Shown: positions 1 through 9,451, counted from the first letter of the stretch. The stretch is 64,000 bases of DNA from Chelydra serpentina (GCA_037349315.1 JBAIAC010000010.1:33458001-33522000), one strand, 5' to 3'. Numbers and translations are program-made. Notes: generated by a model not told the origin, from the sequence alone.

Positions 1-582
1 GTACCTTAAACTGCATCAAGAGTCCTCATTAACACAAGAGACTACAGTGAGGTTTAGGGCCTGGAACTTCTCTGTTGGGCATCTGTTAGAATCTGAGGAT
101 GGCACTCTGTAGACTATGGTAGAGACGCCCCCGGGAGAGATTCTCTTCTGTATGGTGTTCCATTCTAAATGTAACATTTTTTTGATTCTCTCCTGCACAG
201 TGTTATATTTTACATGTACTATTTTCTGATAAAAGCAGAAAACAAACTCAGCCCTTCTCCTAGGGGATATCTGCTGATATTTGGAAGGTTTGATCAAGCT
301 GTTTATTTTGTAAGCAGCAAATGTCAAATACCATAGCACTGATAAATAGTAATAAAAAATTACTCATCTACCACATTTTCATTGAAAAAGTAGTTTTGGA
401 AATCTAGCAAGCCCCTAGGCTATACATTTTTGGAATATGGGCTCGATTTCCATTTACACTAAGGCAACTTCACATCGCTTTAGAAACAAAATCCCAACTC
501 CACTGGTCTATGGCAAAATTCCCACTGGAGCCAGGATTTCCTCTCGTGACATAAAGAGATTTTAAAGTGGGTGTGTAAATAT

Positions 583-1776
583 TACTCCTGAGGGCAATCT
601 GCACCAAAAAATTAAAAATTCTTCATAAAAAATTAAAATTCTGCACAAAATATTTTAAAATTCTGCAAAATTCTGCAAATTTTATTTATCAAATAAAGGC
701 GGAGGCTCCAGCGTGGCTTTGGGGAGCACAGGAAAGTGGCTGCACAGAGGTGGGAGATCACTGTGCAGCTCTCCCTTCCCTCTGGGACATGGACTGAGCT
801 GTGCGGCTGCATCCAACAGTGCAAGGACTGGGCATGCCCCCCAGAAACACCACAGGTGTGGGAGGCAGGCTCAGCAAAGCAGATCCAAATGTGGAGGGGC
901 TTAGTGTGGAGTGATCCAGGTGTGGGTTGAAAGGGTTCTGTGTGGGGCAACCTGGGTGCAGGTGGCTCAGTGGGAGATCTGGGTGCGGAGGGAATCTGGA
1001 TGCACAGAGGCTTGTTGGGGGGTTCTGGGTGCCATGGTAATGGGACTCTGCAGGGGGGTCCAGGTGAAGGTGGTTGGGGCTCAGCGGGGGGGAGGGAGGG
1101 TTAGTGTGGGGGAAATAGAGCTTGGCAGAGGGGTCTGGGTCTGGGAGGAGTGAGGCTCAGTGGGGTGGTGATCCAGGTGCAACTGGTTGGGGCCTGGTGG
1201 GGTGGGGATCTGGGTCCGGGTTGCTTGTCGGGGTGGTCTAGGTGCAGGGGGAGTGGGGCTTATCATGGGGGGTTCTGAATGTAGGGGGGTGAGTCTCAGC
1301 AGGAGGATCTGGGTATGAGGGGATGATGCATGGAGGTTGGGTGGATGGGGGAGCAGCTCCCTGTACAGGGATCTCTCCCCCTGCAGCTGAGAGTGATGGG
1401 TGCAGGAAGCGGTGTGTGTGTGTGGCGGGGGGGGGGGGTGGGGGGGGCGAGTTTACAGTGCTTCCTGCAGCCGAGAGAGAAATCTGACCCAGCCCCGAAT
1501 GCAATTCAGGGGAAGAGGGACTAGCAGCTGAGATTGGTGCAGGGTAGGAACCACCAACCGGGTCTTCCCCAGTCCCGCCTCCTGCCCCACAGTGATTTAC
1601 CTCTCTGCCGGCTGCCCTGGGCACCCAAACATACTGCTGGGGAGGGTTGCATGACCACTCTTGTGGCTTCCCTTTGCTTCCCCATTAGAAAGTCATTTTT
1701 CTGCAGGGAAGCAAAGAAATCTGTAGGGGACATAAATTCTGCGCATGCGCAGTGACGCAGAATTCCCCCAGGAGTA
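583..1776. mobile_element. TIR DNA transposon (non-autonomous) with G-rich minisatellite core
   Basis: Terminal inverted repeats are visible: the left end begins tactcctgagggcaatctgc and the right end is its imperfect complement, closing in cccccaggagta. The element is flanked by the perfect 6-bp direct repeat aaatat (577-582 and 1777-1782). Inside each end the sequence is AT-rich (repeated 'attctgca' and 'aaaatt' words at about 600-690). The centre (about 900-1320) is a degenerate G-rich tandem array built on units like 'ggtctgggtgcagg'. No transposase is encoded; open frames here are low-complexity by-products. A relative lies in opposite orientation at 50536-51329. The superfamily is unassigned: a 6-bp duplication is not typical of hAT (8 bp), and the TA at both tips leaves a TA-target alternative open. 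Confidence 0.8.
1060..1320. repeat. Degenerate G-rich minisatellite with homopurine runs
   Basis: Imperfect repetition of G-rich units (ggtctgggtg, ggtggtgatccaggtgca, gtggggctcagcgggg) occupies the core of the TIR element around it. A gt repeat followed by two long G runs (about 1418-1448) continues the G-rich strand bias. Such runs can form G-quadruplexes; that is inferred from composition only. Confidence 0.6.
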
Positions 1777-1782
1777 AAATAT

Positions 1783-2660
1783 AATTTGCTCAGACTTTAA
1801 GGCTCCTTCACATTACAAGAGTGGCCTAGCGTGGTTTTAATGTAAATAAGAATCAAAAGAACATAGAGAATATATTTTATATACAGAGTTTTCGACCCAA
1901 AGTGAGAATTATTGAAATGAGTCCACATTTTGTATTTCAGCTCTGGTTACAGACTTTGCTATTGTAGTTAAGTAAAGAACCACATAATTTAGGGATGTTT
2001 TTCCATTAAAACATTGATCTGTAGGACAAACTACTACTTTTGGAAATTAATGTCCTCTCACATACTGCCTTCCTAAAGCAATTATTTTAAATACTGTACA
2101 AGTGCTGCCCAGTAAAGAAACTGTTACTGCTTCTCTTACAACTCCAAGTTTTCAGGAGGTTGAAACTCAGACATAGGAATGTAAGTCAGACTAATCAGGT
2201 TCCTGGGTCTGCAATTTTCAGTGCTACCTAGGAAATTTGGTGGATTTCCCTTAGAGGGATTTCAGCCCAGGTTTTTCTTTAAATCGCAAGTTTTTAGAAC
2301 AATGATTTCAAAAATAGCTTGGTTGATAGCTTGGTTGTTTGTAGTAAATAAGAATAAAAAGGGACCCTGCCCTGTTTATGATTGCGTCTGTCATCTTACT
2401 TGAGAGCAATACATAACAAGGACTAAACAAACTGTAAAATGGCCAAGTTATAGCGGTCTGAAAAATGCTGTTGTGTATCTGCAGTATCCTTTGCATCCTT
2501 GCATAGGAATTTGTACGCACTTTTAGCATTTTTAAGCCAAAACACGTTAACGAAATCTATTGCCATACCCATTCATGGCATATACAGTAAGGATTCCACT
2601 CTTGTAGAATATGAATATATATTTTTAAAAACAGCATCTGAAAAGCAGCTACATGCATCT
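1783..2660. other. Unannotated unique-looking sequence
   Basis: I see no gene, repeat end or structured element here. The sequence is moderately AT-rich with stops in all frames; the few short open frames have no recognisable content. Confidence 0.5.
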
Positions 2661-2735
2661 GGGGCCCGATTCTGCTCTCACTGAAGTTAAAGACAAAACT
2701 CCCATTAACTTTCAGTGGGCTCTGGATTGAGTCCT
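2661..2735. mobile_element. Short palindromic MITE (ggcccgattctg family)
   Basis: An imperfect hairpin: 'gggcccgattctgctctcac' pairs loosely with the far end 'gggctctggattgagtcc', and the middle 'actcccattaactttcagtggg' mirrors 'cactgaagttaa'. Comparable small hairpins with the same words (gattctgctc, cactgaagtcaatgggag) occur near 38625 and 43766, so this is a dispersed MITE family, strongly decayed. Confidence 0.5.
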
Positions 2736-3035
2736 TTGTTTTCTAGATTAATCATTCAGAATACATTTTACAATACACTGTGAAGCTGCGCGATGCCCAC
2801 TGTTTTGCAGATCAGTAATAATACACAAAAGCGGATTGTAACTTAATGGGTCCAGTGATAAAATGGTAGGTCAAAGGGAACCTGCCACTGCACAGGAGGT
2901 ACATCCATGACATGTTTGTCTTGGTAACTGCTGATGACAAGGCACTATATAGACTTGAACCTGCAAGGTGTAGGTACTCCTGCAAGATGCCAAGCACCAT
3001 TGAAGTCAATCAGCACCTTGCAAGAGCAGAAGAAT

Positions 3036-3250
3036 GGACCAGTGATTAGGATGCTAGCTTGGGACTCAAGAGATCTCCATTCAACTTCAGACTTCCTGTG
3101 GGATCTCAGGCAAGTTGCTTAGTCTCTCTGGGCCTCAATTCTACATCTCTAAAATGGGGTAATAGCACTGTGCAACTTCCCAAGAGCATGGCAAGGATAA
3201 CTACATTAAAGATTGTGAGTTTCTCCAGTACAATAGCTAGAGGGCTGAGC
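3036..3250 (+). repeat. MIR-type SINE (CORE-SINE) relic
   Basis: The stretch 'caggcaagttgcttagtctc', 'tgggcctcaattctacatct' and 'ctaaaatggggtaatagca' is the recognisable core and 3' region of a MIR element in forward orientation. The tRNA-like head is decayed. The assignment rests on recognition of the MIR core words; no target duplication is visible. Confidence 0.7.
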
Positions 3251-4180
3251 ATGTCACAGGATTGAATGCTGTCTCATAATAAAAAAGAAAACTAGGGTAA
3301 TTGCTGCATAAAATAAAGTTAAAGGGTTTTTTTTTTAATTTTAGTCCCTCAGATATGCCTGGGCAATTTAAATTAATTTCAAGTTTATACATGTCATCAT
3401 CCCCCCCTTACAGGAAATATGTGAGTTACCTGAACATAAATATACTCCTCTGTCCAGGTCAGAGCACAAGGTGAACAGAGTGCATGCAGAGTCACTTCCA
3501 GCCAACCAAAGCAGAATAAACTATCTCACATGGATTTCCTAACTTGCTCTAGTAACCTCCTATCCAAGGTGACAGATACAGCCTTTAACATCCCACGTCA
3601 TTCCAGGACCGGGTGTCCATCAGGCAAGCAGTGTTTCAGTTCAGAACTGTCTGGCTCCACATGTGCTTGCCATGGTCTGCTAAATGCACAAGTTTGCCCA
3701 TCTTGTAGAGGGGACCTTGACCACATCGTCAAGACAAGAAACAAGTCTATTTACACTCAGCTTCCCTTCAGAAACCCATACATAGCATACTCCGTTTAAT
3801 ACAGTGTTCACATACCATATATTGTGCTCCCTGGTATTATTGTTTGCCATTTTTCTCCTGTCCTGTTGTGAAAGCAGCACAGTGTGCTGTAATACATTTG
3901 AATTAGGGGTACTGTAAACAATTAGAGGGATTGAATCAATGAATCAAATCTAATGCAGCAGTAAGTGAAAGAGGTCACTGGATCCTTTCATTCTCAGGCT
4001 GTGATGATGATAAAGAAGGAGATCCGGCTGAGAAAGCCTGGGTTAGAAGCAGTCATTTTCTGGGATCAGTAGCCTTTAAGGAGAGAGAAACTCTGTTTTT
4101 AACTGCCTTTCATTTGTGAGAATAATGCTTCAAATGAAAGATGTAATAGTGAATCTCAACACCAGGCCCCAGATTCCTGC
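3251..4180. other. Unannotated sequence, no gene seen
   Basis: No recognisable gene or well-bounded repeat. There is a T run at about 3328-3336 and a short C run near 3400. Open frames are short and without features. Confidence 0.45.
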
Positions 4181-4405
4181 TATGTCCAGTTTACACTAGG
4201 CACAGGGGAGGGAGGGCTGTCAAGGAGCCTGTTATGGTTCTCTGATTCTCTTGCTAGCCCCACCCCCCAGGCACAAGTTAGAGCAGTGTCTGAGCTGTTC
4301 TAACCTACACCAACTGCCAATGGTCCCCAAGGTACCATCGCCAGGTGGTGATAGCCAGAATACCTCACACTCCACAGGTACTCCACAGAGTACCTCACAC
4401 CCCAT

Positions 4406-4786
4406 TGTTGTATCCTTGGGGGCAGCAGGTTTAGGAAGAAATCACCTGAGACACAGAGAGCTGTGAGTCTTAAAAGCAGCCATTTATTTTCACACACTGA
4501 ACTAACCAAACTAGGCAAAACTGGCTGGGCTATCCCATAATAATCTAACTCAGTTACCATAGCAACAAGGTGCTATTACCATGACAACCAAATACACAAC
4601 ACCCATCCCCACCTCTGACAGACTCACCCTTTTCCCTGACACACCTCCTGTACCAAGAACTGTGGGAAAAACAGCATAGGTCCACTGTGTCTACGCTAGC
4701 TGGGGTTTCCCCCCTGCTAGAGGAATATATAGCAGGGAAGCTATGACCAGTCCCTTCTCCCTTTGTGTCATCTGATTGGCACAACA
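4406..4786 (-). mobile_element. Probable retroviral-type solo LTR, minus orientation
   Basis: The interval starts tgttgtatcc and ends ggcacaaca, giving the inverted TG...CA ends of an LTR (TGTTGT / ACAACA). Read on the minus strand it contains a TATATA-like box near 4727 and an AATAAA polyadenylation signal (tttatt at about 4483-4490) in the right order for an LTR. I cannot find a convincing target duplication at these exact ends, so the element may continue below 4406, where short direct repeats of 'ccacaggtactcc' type occur (4360-4400). Moderate confidence. Confidence 0.5.
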
Positions 4787-4789
4787 GGA

Positions 4790-5540
4790 GCAGGGCGGGG
4801 TGAGAATTTTCCCCTTGGAATACAGTTCTACTTTGAAAAGTGACTACAAATGTAGCATCTTCTTACTCAGCTCATCTGTTTCCGGTGTACACTGAGTCAT
4901 ACTGGAGCGCAGCTATTGTCCCTTTAAAATAGTTAACATAGACCTACTGAGCCGACTGATTAGAATGAATTCTTACTGCTTTTTACTCCTGTTAACGCTA
5001 CAGAACAACGACAGCTCCAGGAGAGCAAGCTGGGTCCTATTTTGGCTTGTTCAGTAGACTTGCTAACTCTGCCAAGTCTTTTTTTGTTAATGGTGTGTGG
5101 GCTGGAAAGAACTCAGTTTGGCTTTCACATTCCAAGGTGAGTTTGCAGGAAAAGAGCATCGTTTTACTTGTAAACTGAATACATCTGGTCTGGGAGCCAG
5201 CGAGAGATCACGTATCTAGAACCCTGGCCATTTACACAAAGCCACTTTTCATAGTCGACCCAGACTGTAAGAGCTGATTCATCACAGTATCAACTGTAGC
5301 TAGGTGAATACAGCCAGAAAGTATTCACAGATATTCTTGTGAATAAAACACACAGATGAGCTAGACTGGTGTTTGTAACTCCATTTATCAGGCAAATAAT
5401 TTTTGTGAGCAAGGCTTTTTTTGCAAGATTGTTTGCGGAAAGCAAATGTATCACAAAAACTAGGCTGAAGCATGAACTTCAGGAGGGTCGATGTCTGGGA
5501 AGACAGAGGATACCATGAGTGAAAAGGCAGAAGAGGGGCT
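4790..5540. other. Unannotated sequence
   Basis: No coding region recognised. A good splice-donor-like string (ccaaggtgagtttg) lies at 5132-5145, but nothing around it looks like an exon; I treat it as chance. Confidence 0.4.
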
Positions 5541-5541
5541 T

Positions 5542-5820
5542 AGGCCCAGATCCTCAAAGGCAGAGGCTGCTCAACAAAATCTGCTCGGCTAGACAACACT
5601 TCACCCTATGTGCTGCACCCTATGTCACTCAAAATTGTCCAGCCGCACCTCCCTCATGACGGAAGGGCAGCAGGGCCAAATTTGAACAAGTGGTCTTATG
5701 ACCTGGTGCAGGATGCCCAGCCACTCAAATTTGGGCCAGCCACCCCTCCATCATGACAGTGGGGAGGCCAGATCAAATCCCCTTAGTTAGGCACCTAAAT
5801 ACCTTTGAGGATCTGGGTCT
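5542..5820. mobile_element. MITE with TIRs (aggcccagatcctcaaagg)
   Basis: The left end 'aggcccagatcctcaaagg' is the imperfect complement of the right end 'cctttgaggatctgggtct', giving TIRs of about 20 bp at the two borders of a 279-bp segment. The interior is non-coding. No target duplication of clear length was found, so the superfamily is not assigned. Confidence 0.65.
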
Positions 5821-5875
5821 TTGTCTATATGTTTGTTCCGTACTTGCTGTACAAGATCCTGTTGCTCCAGTTTAA

Positions 5876-5926
5876 AGTTAGAGTTTGAGGCCAGAAGGGA
5901 CCATCAGATTATATAATCACCAGCCC
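5876..5926 (-). repeat. CR1 LINE 3' end fragment
   Basis: The short stretch 'gaggccagaagggaccatca' followed by 'gattatataatcac' is the reverse of a typical CR1 3' terminal region. It is cut by the adjacent hAT-type MITE. Confidence 0.55.
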
Positions 5927-6196
5927 TAGGGTGACCATATGTCCCATTTTGGCCAGGACAGTCCCGGCCATCCCAACTTGATCAGTTGGCAAGAGCAAAC
6001 AGGACAAATGCCCACTTTTGTCAAAAAAAGAGGGTGTGGTGCGGACAAATGTGCTGGTGGGGACGAGCAGTGATGCCAGCTTGGGGAAGCAGCTCAGGCC
6101 AGCCCGGGGGAGGGGAGGGCAAAGTGTTCGGGCCAGCAGCTTGGGCCTGCCCCGCACTGTGTCTCATTTTTCCCTTTGGGAAATATGGTCACCCTA
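5927..6196. mobile_element. hAT-type MITE (tagggtgaccata TIR)
   Basis: TIRs tagggtgaccatat and atatggtcacccta bound 270 bp. The flanks accagccc (5919-5926) and accagcca (6197-6204) form an 8-bp target duplication with one mismatch, as expected for the hAT superfamily. The interior has a GC-rich block (6060-6160). A second, shorter member of the same TIR family is at 29103-29226. No transposase is encoded, so it is non-autonomous. Confidence 0.85.
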
Positions 6197-6335
6197 ACCA
6201 GCCATGGTGCTGCATCGACAACAGGTGGCTGTGATGCAGAGGCCATTAGGATGTGGGCAGTCCAAAGGGAGAAGATGGCAGGTCTCTTTGGTCATCCAGG
6301 AGGGGCTTAGAGGATCTTTCCCCCAGGGGACCAAT

Positions 6336-6738
6336 TGTTACGTTCGTGGGAGGCTGCAGGCCTCCCACGAACGAGGCCTATACACATAGTGTGTTATTAT
6401 TGGCTTTATTGAAGGCAAAGTGATATATTTGCAATGGGGATTTTTGGTGTTGCTGTTATGGAGACGGGGAACCCAGCTTACCGAAGCTTGGCTTGGTACG
6501 GAGCTTAAAGCGGGGTTGGGCTTATGCAGTTATATATAAGCATTTTATATATAATTAATTAGAGGTTTTTTATAGGCTGTGTTTATTTTTTGGTTTAAGG
6601 CTATATAAAGTAGCTTTATTAATTTATAATAAGCTGCAGCTGGCAGGCCTTGATTCATAGTGATTAGCCGCTGAGAAAAAGTGAGAAAGCGAATATATTT
6701 TTGCTATGTTGTAACACAATTTTTTGTGGTACTTTATA
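6336..6738 (-). repeat. 3' LTR of the endogenous retrovirus, strongly C-to-T shifted on the plus strand
   Basis: Alignable over its length to the LTR at 9019-9446, with a deletion of about 12 bp near 6368 and a few small indels. The AATAAA signal (6405-6410) and the terminal TGTTACG survive, but the inner end reads ...tttata where the partner has ...cctaca. In the clean block 6411-6548 versus 9107-9245 I count 20 C-to-T against 2 T-to-C, 1 G-to-A and 3 A-to-G (5' LTR taken as reference). The polypurine tract expected just inside (6739-6765) reads as A runs in the viral sense. Confidence 0.88.
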
Positions 6739-6778
6739 TTTTTTGTTGTTGCTTTTTTGAGTGATATTAGCAGCTATA

Positions 6779-6957
6779 TAAACCCCGAGGGGGCTGGTGC
6801 GGGACAGCAAAAACAGCAGCAACGGCCATACAGGCCACACACAAAAAGGCCCAAAAAGCAAAGGAGGCCAAGGCAGAGGCCCTGCACCAAGTACGCCGCC
6901 CATCCCCGTAAGGAGGTGAGCCAGGACCAGAGCCAGGAATCCCCCTGCTATTAACAA
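6779..6957 (-). other. GC-rich internal block of the provirus with a hydrophobic frame
   Basis: This stretch just inside the 3' LTR keeps many C residues after A, C and T, unlike the sequence on both sides, so it looks unedited. On the minus strand two frames encode hydrophobic runs (for example SFAFWAFLCVACMAVAAVF) that could be part of an envelope signal peptide or membrane anchor, but I cannot recognise a family. Confidence 0.35.
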
Positions 6958-7554
6958 AGGCTTTTTGCTAGGTGGCGGAGGTGCTTTAAAACGGCTGCTA
7001 TAAAGGGGCCGGCATTAGTAACATTAAAAATAGTAGCAAAACAAAAAGAATACATGGCTGTATTTAAAACATACTGGGCGGGGCCCAAAGCATACACATT
7101 TTTATATATAATGGCTTTTGCAATTATTTTAAATAGGGAATATTTTTTGCAATGAGGCTGGGGCTGCACACACGCCAATAAAACAGGTTTTTATAAGGGC
7201 ACCCACAGCATATACACGGGGAAGGCAAAAAGATATTGCATTTACAGCAGTTTGGGCGAGTATTATTTATGCATTAATTGGGGGGGCGGGCAGCAGCTCC
7301 CTGGGCAGTATTTTTTTTTATAAGGAGCGCAGCAATAAGCGGGAGAGCGAGGCCATACGAGGATAGTTGGGTTTTTTTGGTAGCACATATGCCCATTTTT
7401 TTTTAGTGGCCAGAACCACGGCGGCTTGCGGTTTTTGCTGTGGCACCGTCCACCAGACGTTGGCTAGCACGCGCCATTCCATTTTACTGGGGACGTGGGG
7501 CGCCAAACCTGCAGGAGGTAAGGGAATAAATTTACACAGGGCTTTTTTTTGCTT

Positions 7555-7749
7555 TTACGGCACTGGCTTAGTGCCCATGTTGGTGCACGCTAGCTGGGCC
7601 AGGGTGACCATGATCTTATACGCCGGGGTTTTGGCTTTTTTGAGGCTGTTTATTAGAGTAGCTTGGCCCTGAGCCTGCGCAGAGTGTAAAATTGTAACTT
7701 TAGCACCTGTATTGAGTAGCGCTAAAACATATTGAATTTTTTTTTTTGG
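7555..7749 (-). pseudogene. Retroviral aspartic protease remnant with altered active site
   Basis: On the minus strand the frame reads VLALLNTGAKVTIL around 7740-7690, matching the retropepsin active-site pattern (hydrophobic pair, Asp-Thr-Gly-Ala, then a V-T-hydrophobic strand) except that the catalytic aspartate position is Asn, encoded by AAT at 7711-7713. A TAG lies directly upstream (7750-7752) and a TAA ends the frame at 7555. Asp-to-Asn and Trp-to-stop are both one-step G-to-A changes in the viral sense, the dominant change in this provirus. The downstream part of the domain is not clearly conserved. Confidence 0.65.
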
Positions 7750-7965
7750 CTAATGGATTATTAGGGGCACGTAGGGGCGTTGGTCCCCCGTTTCCCTCCT
7801 GCCTGTGGCTGCGGCCACGCACGGAACAGAGGACCCGCCACGCCCTTAATAGGGGCGCGGCAGTTGCCACTTAGCGGGTGGAGCAGCGGGCGCTGCGGGC
7901 TTGCTTTGTTTTACGCCTTTTTTTTCCTCGCCTCCGGTACTTTGTTTTGAGGCGGGTAGTTGCAT

Positions 7966-8340
7966 TTACCGCTTATACAGGTTCGCTGTTGGTTTTTTGT
8001 TGATTTTTTTTTGAGGGATATTGGCCTGCAAAAGATTTAACGACAGGGTTTTTGGGGGCACCCGCAGCTCTCCCTTCTCTTGTCCCCTGCCGGCCTGTCC
8101 CCTGCCCTGCTGCCCTTTTGTGGCTTGGATGGCCCTGGGCCGTGCTCCGGCCAGAGCGGTCTCCAATTGCATAAGACGGGCAGCCAGGTCCCCGACACGC
8201 CCATCCGTGGCTATAATTACTGCGAGGAGTGAGGGCTTTAGCTCGTCTGGGGCCAAGCGCAATAGGGTGGCTTTAATGGATTTTGTGACTAGTATATTAT
8301 TTGGCTTTTTTGTGCTATTTATTTTTAGGGCCCAGGCCAT
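7966..8340 (-). pseudogene. Lysine/asparagine-rich retroviral remnant (probable gag continuation)
   Basis: A 124-codon frame starting at 8340, rich in K, N and I at its start and end but alanine/arginine/leucine-rich in the middle (LAPDELKPSLLAVIIATD, then DLAARLMQLETALAG). The lysine and asparagine clusters coincide with A tracts, as expected if Glu, Gly and Asp codons were changed by G-to-A. It lies between the gag-like and protease-like parts, so capsid or nucleocapsid is the natural guess. No zinc knuckle is visible. Confidence 0.4.
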
Positions 8341-8448
8341 TTTTAATTGCCGAAGTATTTGCCCTCCCTTGGCAATAGTTTTTTAGGGGCCTGCCAGTGC
8401 TTTTAGTTTTTTTATTGATGGGTAAGCCGCGCTTACCGCTGCTGCTAA

Positions 8449-8985
8449 CTAGCGGTACAGGGAGGGCAATTTAGTATTTTTGGGGGGTTGCGGGGGGTTA
8501 GCCAGCTGTGCATGTACCTGGGAATTTTGTGACAGGATACCCAACTGTTGTAGCTCATACCGGAGGAGCATGACCGTATTGCCAGCGTTGTCCCAGGCTC
8601 GGACCAGCCACCGCAGGACGCCCTCCCCAGGCTTCTGACGAAACGTTTTTACAATTTTTTACGTTTTTTTTTTTAGTGCCCGCAGTAAGCGGAGCACTTT
8701 TTCATCCTGGGCCCGGAGGGCGGTTAGGAGGAGCCCCCCTAGCCCCCCCATCGCGCGCCGTTCCGTCCCAGAACGCTGGTTCGCCCGCACCCGCTGTAAA
8801 CCCTCAGTCAGCTGTGCGAGGGTAACCCCAGCCACCTGCTGGAATTCCGGCCAATTGGCCGGGGCAGCCCACCCGGCCAGAACCCGCGCTACCGGCCCCC
8901 AGAGCTCTGTCTGGGGCCACCCAGGTATGCGCTGTAGGGACAGCGGTGGCTTTCCTACTTCCCCTACCTTCAGCCAAAACGGCAT
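8449..8985 (-). pseudogene. Retroviral gag-like remnant
   Basis: An ATG at 8985, only 33 bases after the LTR, opens a 108-codon frame ending at 8659 in three lysines and a stop formed inside an A-rich tract. After a frame change, 8647-8449 encodes a segment with the string KPGEGVLRWLVRAWDNAG, which I recognise as the type of sequence seen in Gag of bird and reptile endogenous retroviruses (recognition from memory, not a search). The A-rich tract between the two frames carries several stops and is a probable hypermutation scar. Not functional. Confidence 0.6.
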
Positions 8986-8998
8986 CGTCTCCCAGAGC

Positions 8999-9018
8999 AC
9001 TCTGCTCGCTGCGCCAAA
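8999..9018 (-). other. Primer-binding-site region of the retrovirus
   Basis: Directly after the 5' LTR the minus strand reads TTTGGCGCAGCGAGCAGAG. Position and TGGCGC start fit a retroviral primer binding site. It does not match any tRNA 3' end I can assign with confidence; some resemblance to the lysine-tRNA type exists (TGGCG...CGA.CAG) but is imperfect. Confidence 0.55.
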
Positions 9019-9446
9019 TGTTACATTCGTGGGAGGCTGCGGGCCTACCCAGGGTGCTCTGCAAGAACGAGGCCCACACACTCTGTGAGTTATTGGCTTT
9101 ATTGAAGGCAAAGTGACACATCCGCAACGGGGACTCCTGGAGTTGTTGTCACGGAGACGGGGAACCCAGCTCACCGAAAGCGTGGCCTGGGTGCGGAGTC
9201 CAAAGCGGGGCCGGGCTCATACAATTATATACAAACATCTCAAAGCAAGCAGGGGCCGCCTCCTGGCTCAAGGCCATGCAAAGCAAAAGCAATTTTAATG
9301 AGCTCAAAACAGATTGCAGCTGGCCGGCCATGACCTACAGTGGCTGGCCGCTAAAAGAGTGTGAGAAAGCAAAAACACCCTGGCTAGCATGAGAAAGCGA
9401 AAACACCCTTGCTATGCCGTAAAACAATCTTCCGTGGTACCCTACA
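9019..9446 (-). repeat. 5' LTR of the endogenous retrovirus
   Basis: On the minus strand this 428-bp LTR begins TGTAGGGTACC and ends CGAATGTAACA, the expected TG...CA. The polyadenylation signal AATAAA (tttatt at 9098-9103) is conserved with the other LTR. This copy is GC-balanced and appears close to the unedited state. Next to its 3' end lies the primer-binding-site region. Confidence 0.9.
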
Positions 9447-9451
9447 CCAAT

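Larger units (their letters stand above)
6331..9451 (-). mobile_element. Endogenous retrovirus, deleted, hypermutated, with 5-bp target duplication
   Basis: Two LTRs in the same minus orientation (3' LTR 6336-6738, 5' LTR 9019-9446) flank about 2.3 kb. The perfect 5-bp repeat ccaat at 6331-6335 and 9447-9451 fixes the insertion boundaries. The interior shows, in viral order, a primer-binding-site region, a gag-like segment, a lysine-rich segment and a protease-like segment; reverse transcriptase, integrase and a recognisable envelope are absent, so this is a large internal deletion or a non-autonomous derivative. The plus strand carries seven T runs of 8 or more between 7310 and 8675, i.e. 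A tracts in the viral sense, and the 3' LTR differs from the 5' LTR mainly by G-to-A in the viral sense. All coding parts are broken by stops. Confidence 0.92.

Noticed and set aside
5132..5145. Strong splice-donor-like string ccaaggtgagtttg
   Set aside because: A single consensus match without an open, conserved-looking exon upstream is expected by chance in 64 kb.
6336..9446. Ordinary CpG methylation decay as the explanation of the T-rich provirus
   Set aside because: CpG decay would give C-to-T and G-to-A on the same strand at similar rates; the observed counts are about 20 to 1, and most changed sites are not in CpG.
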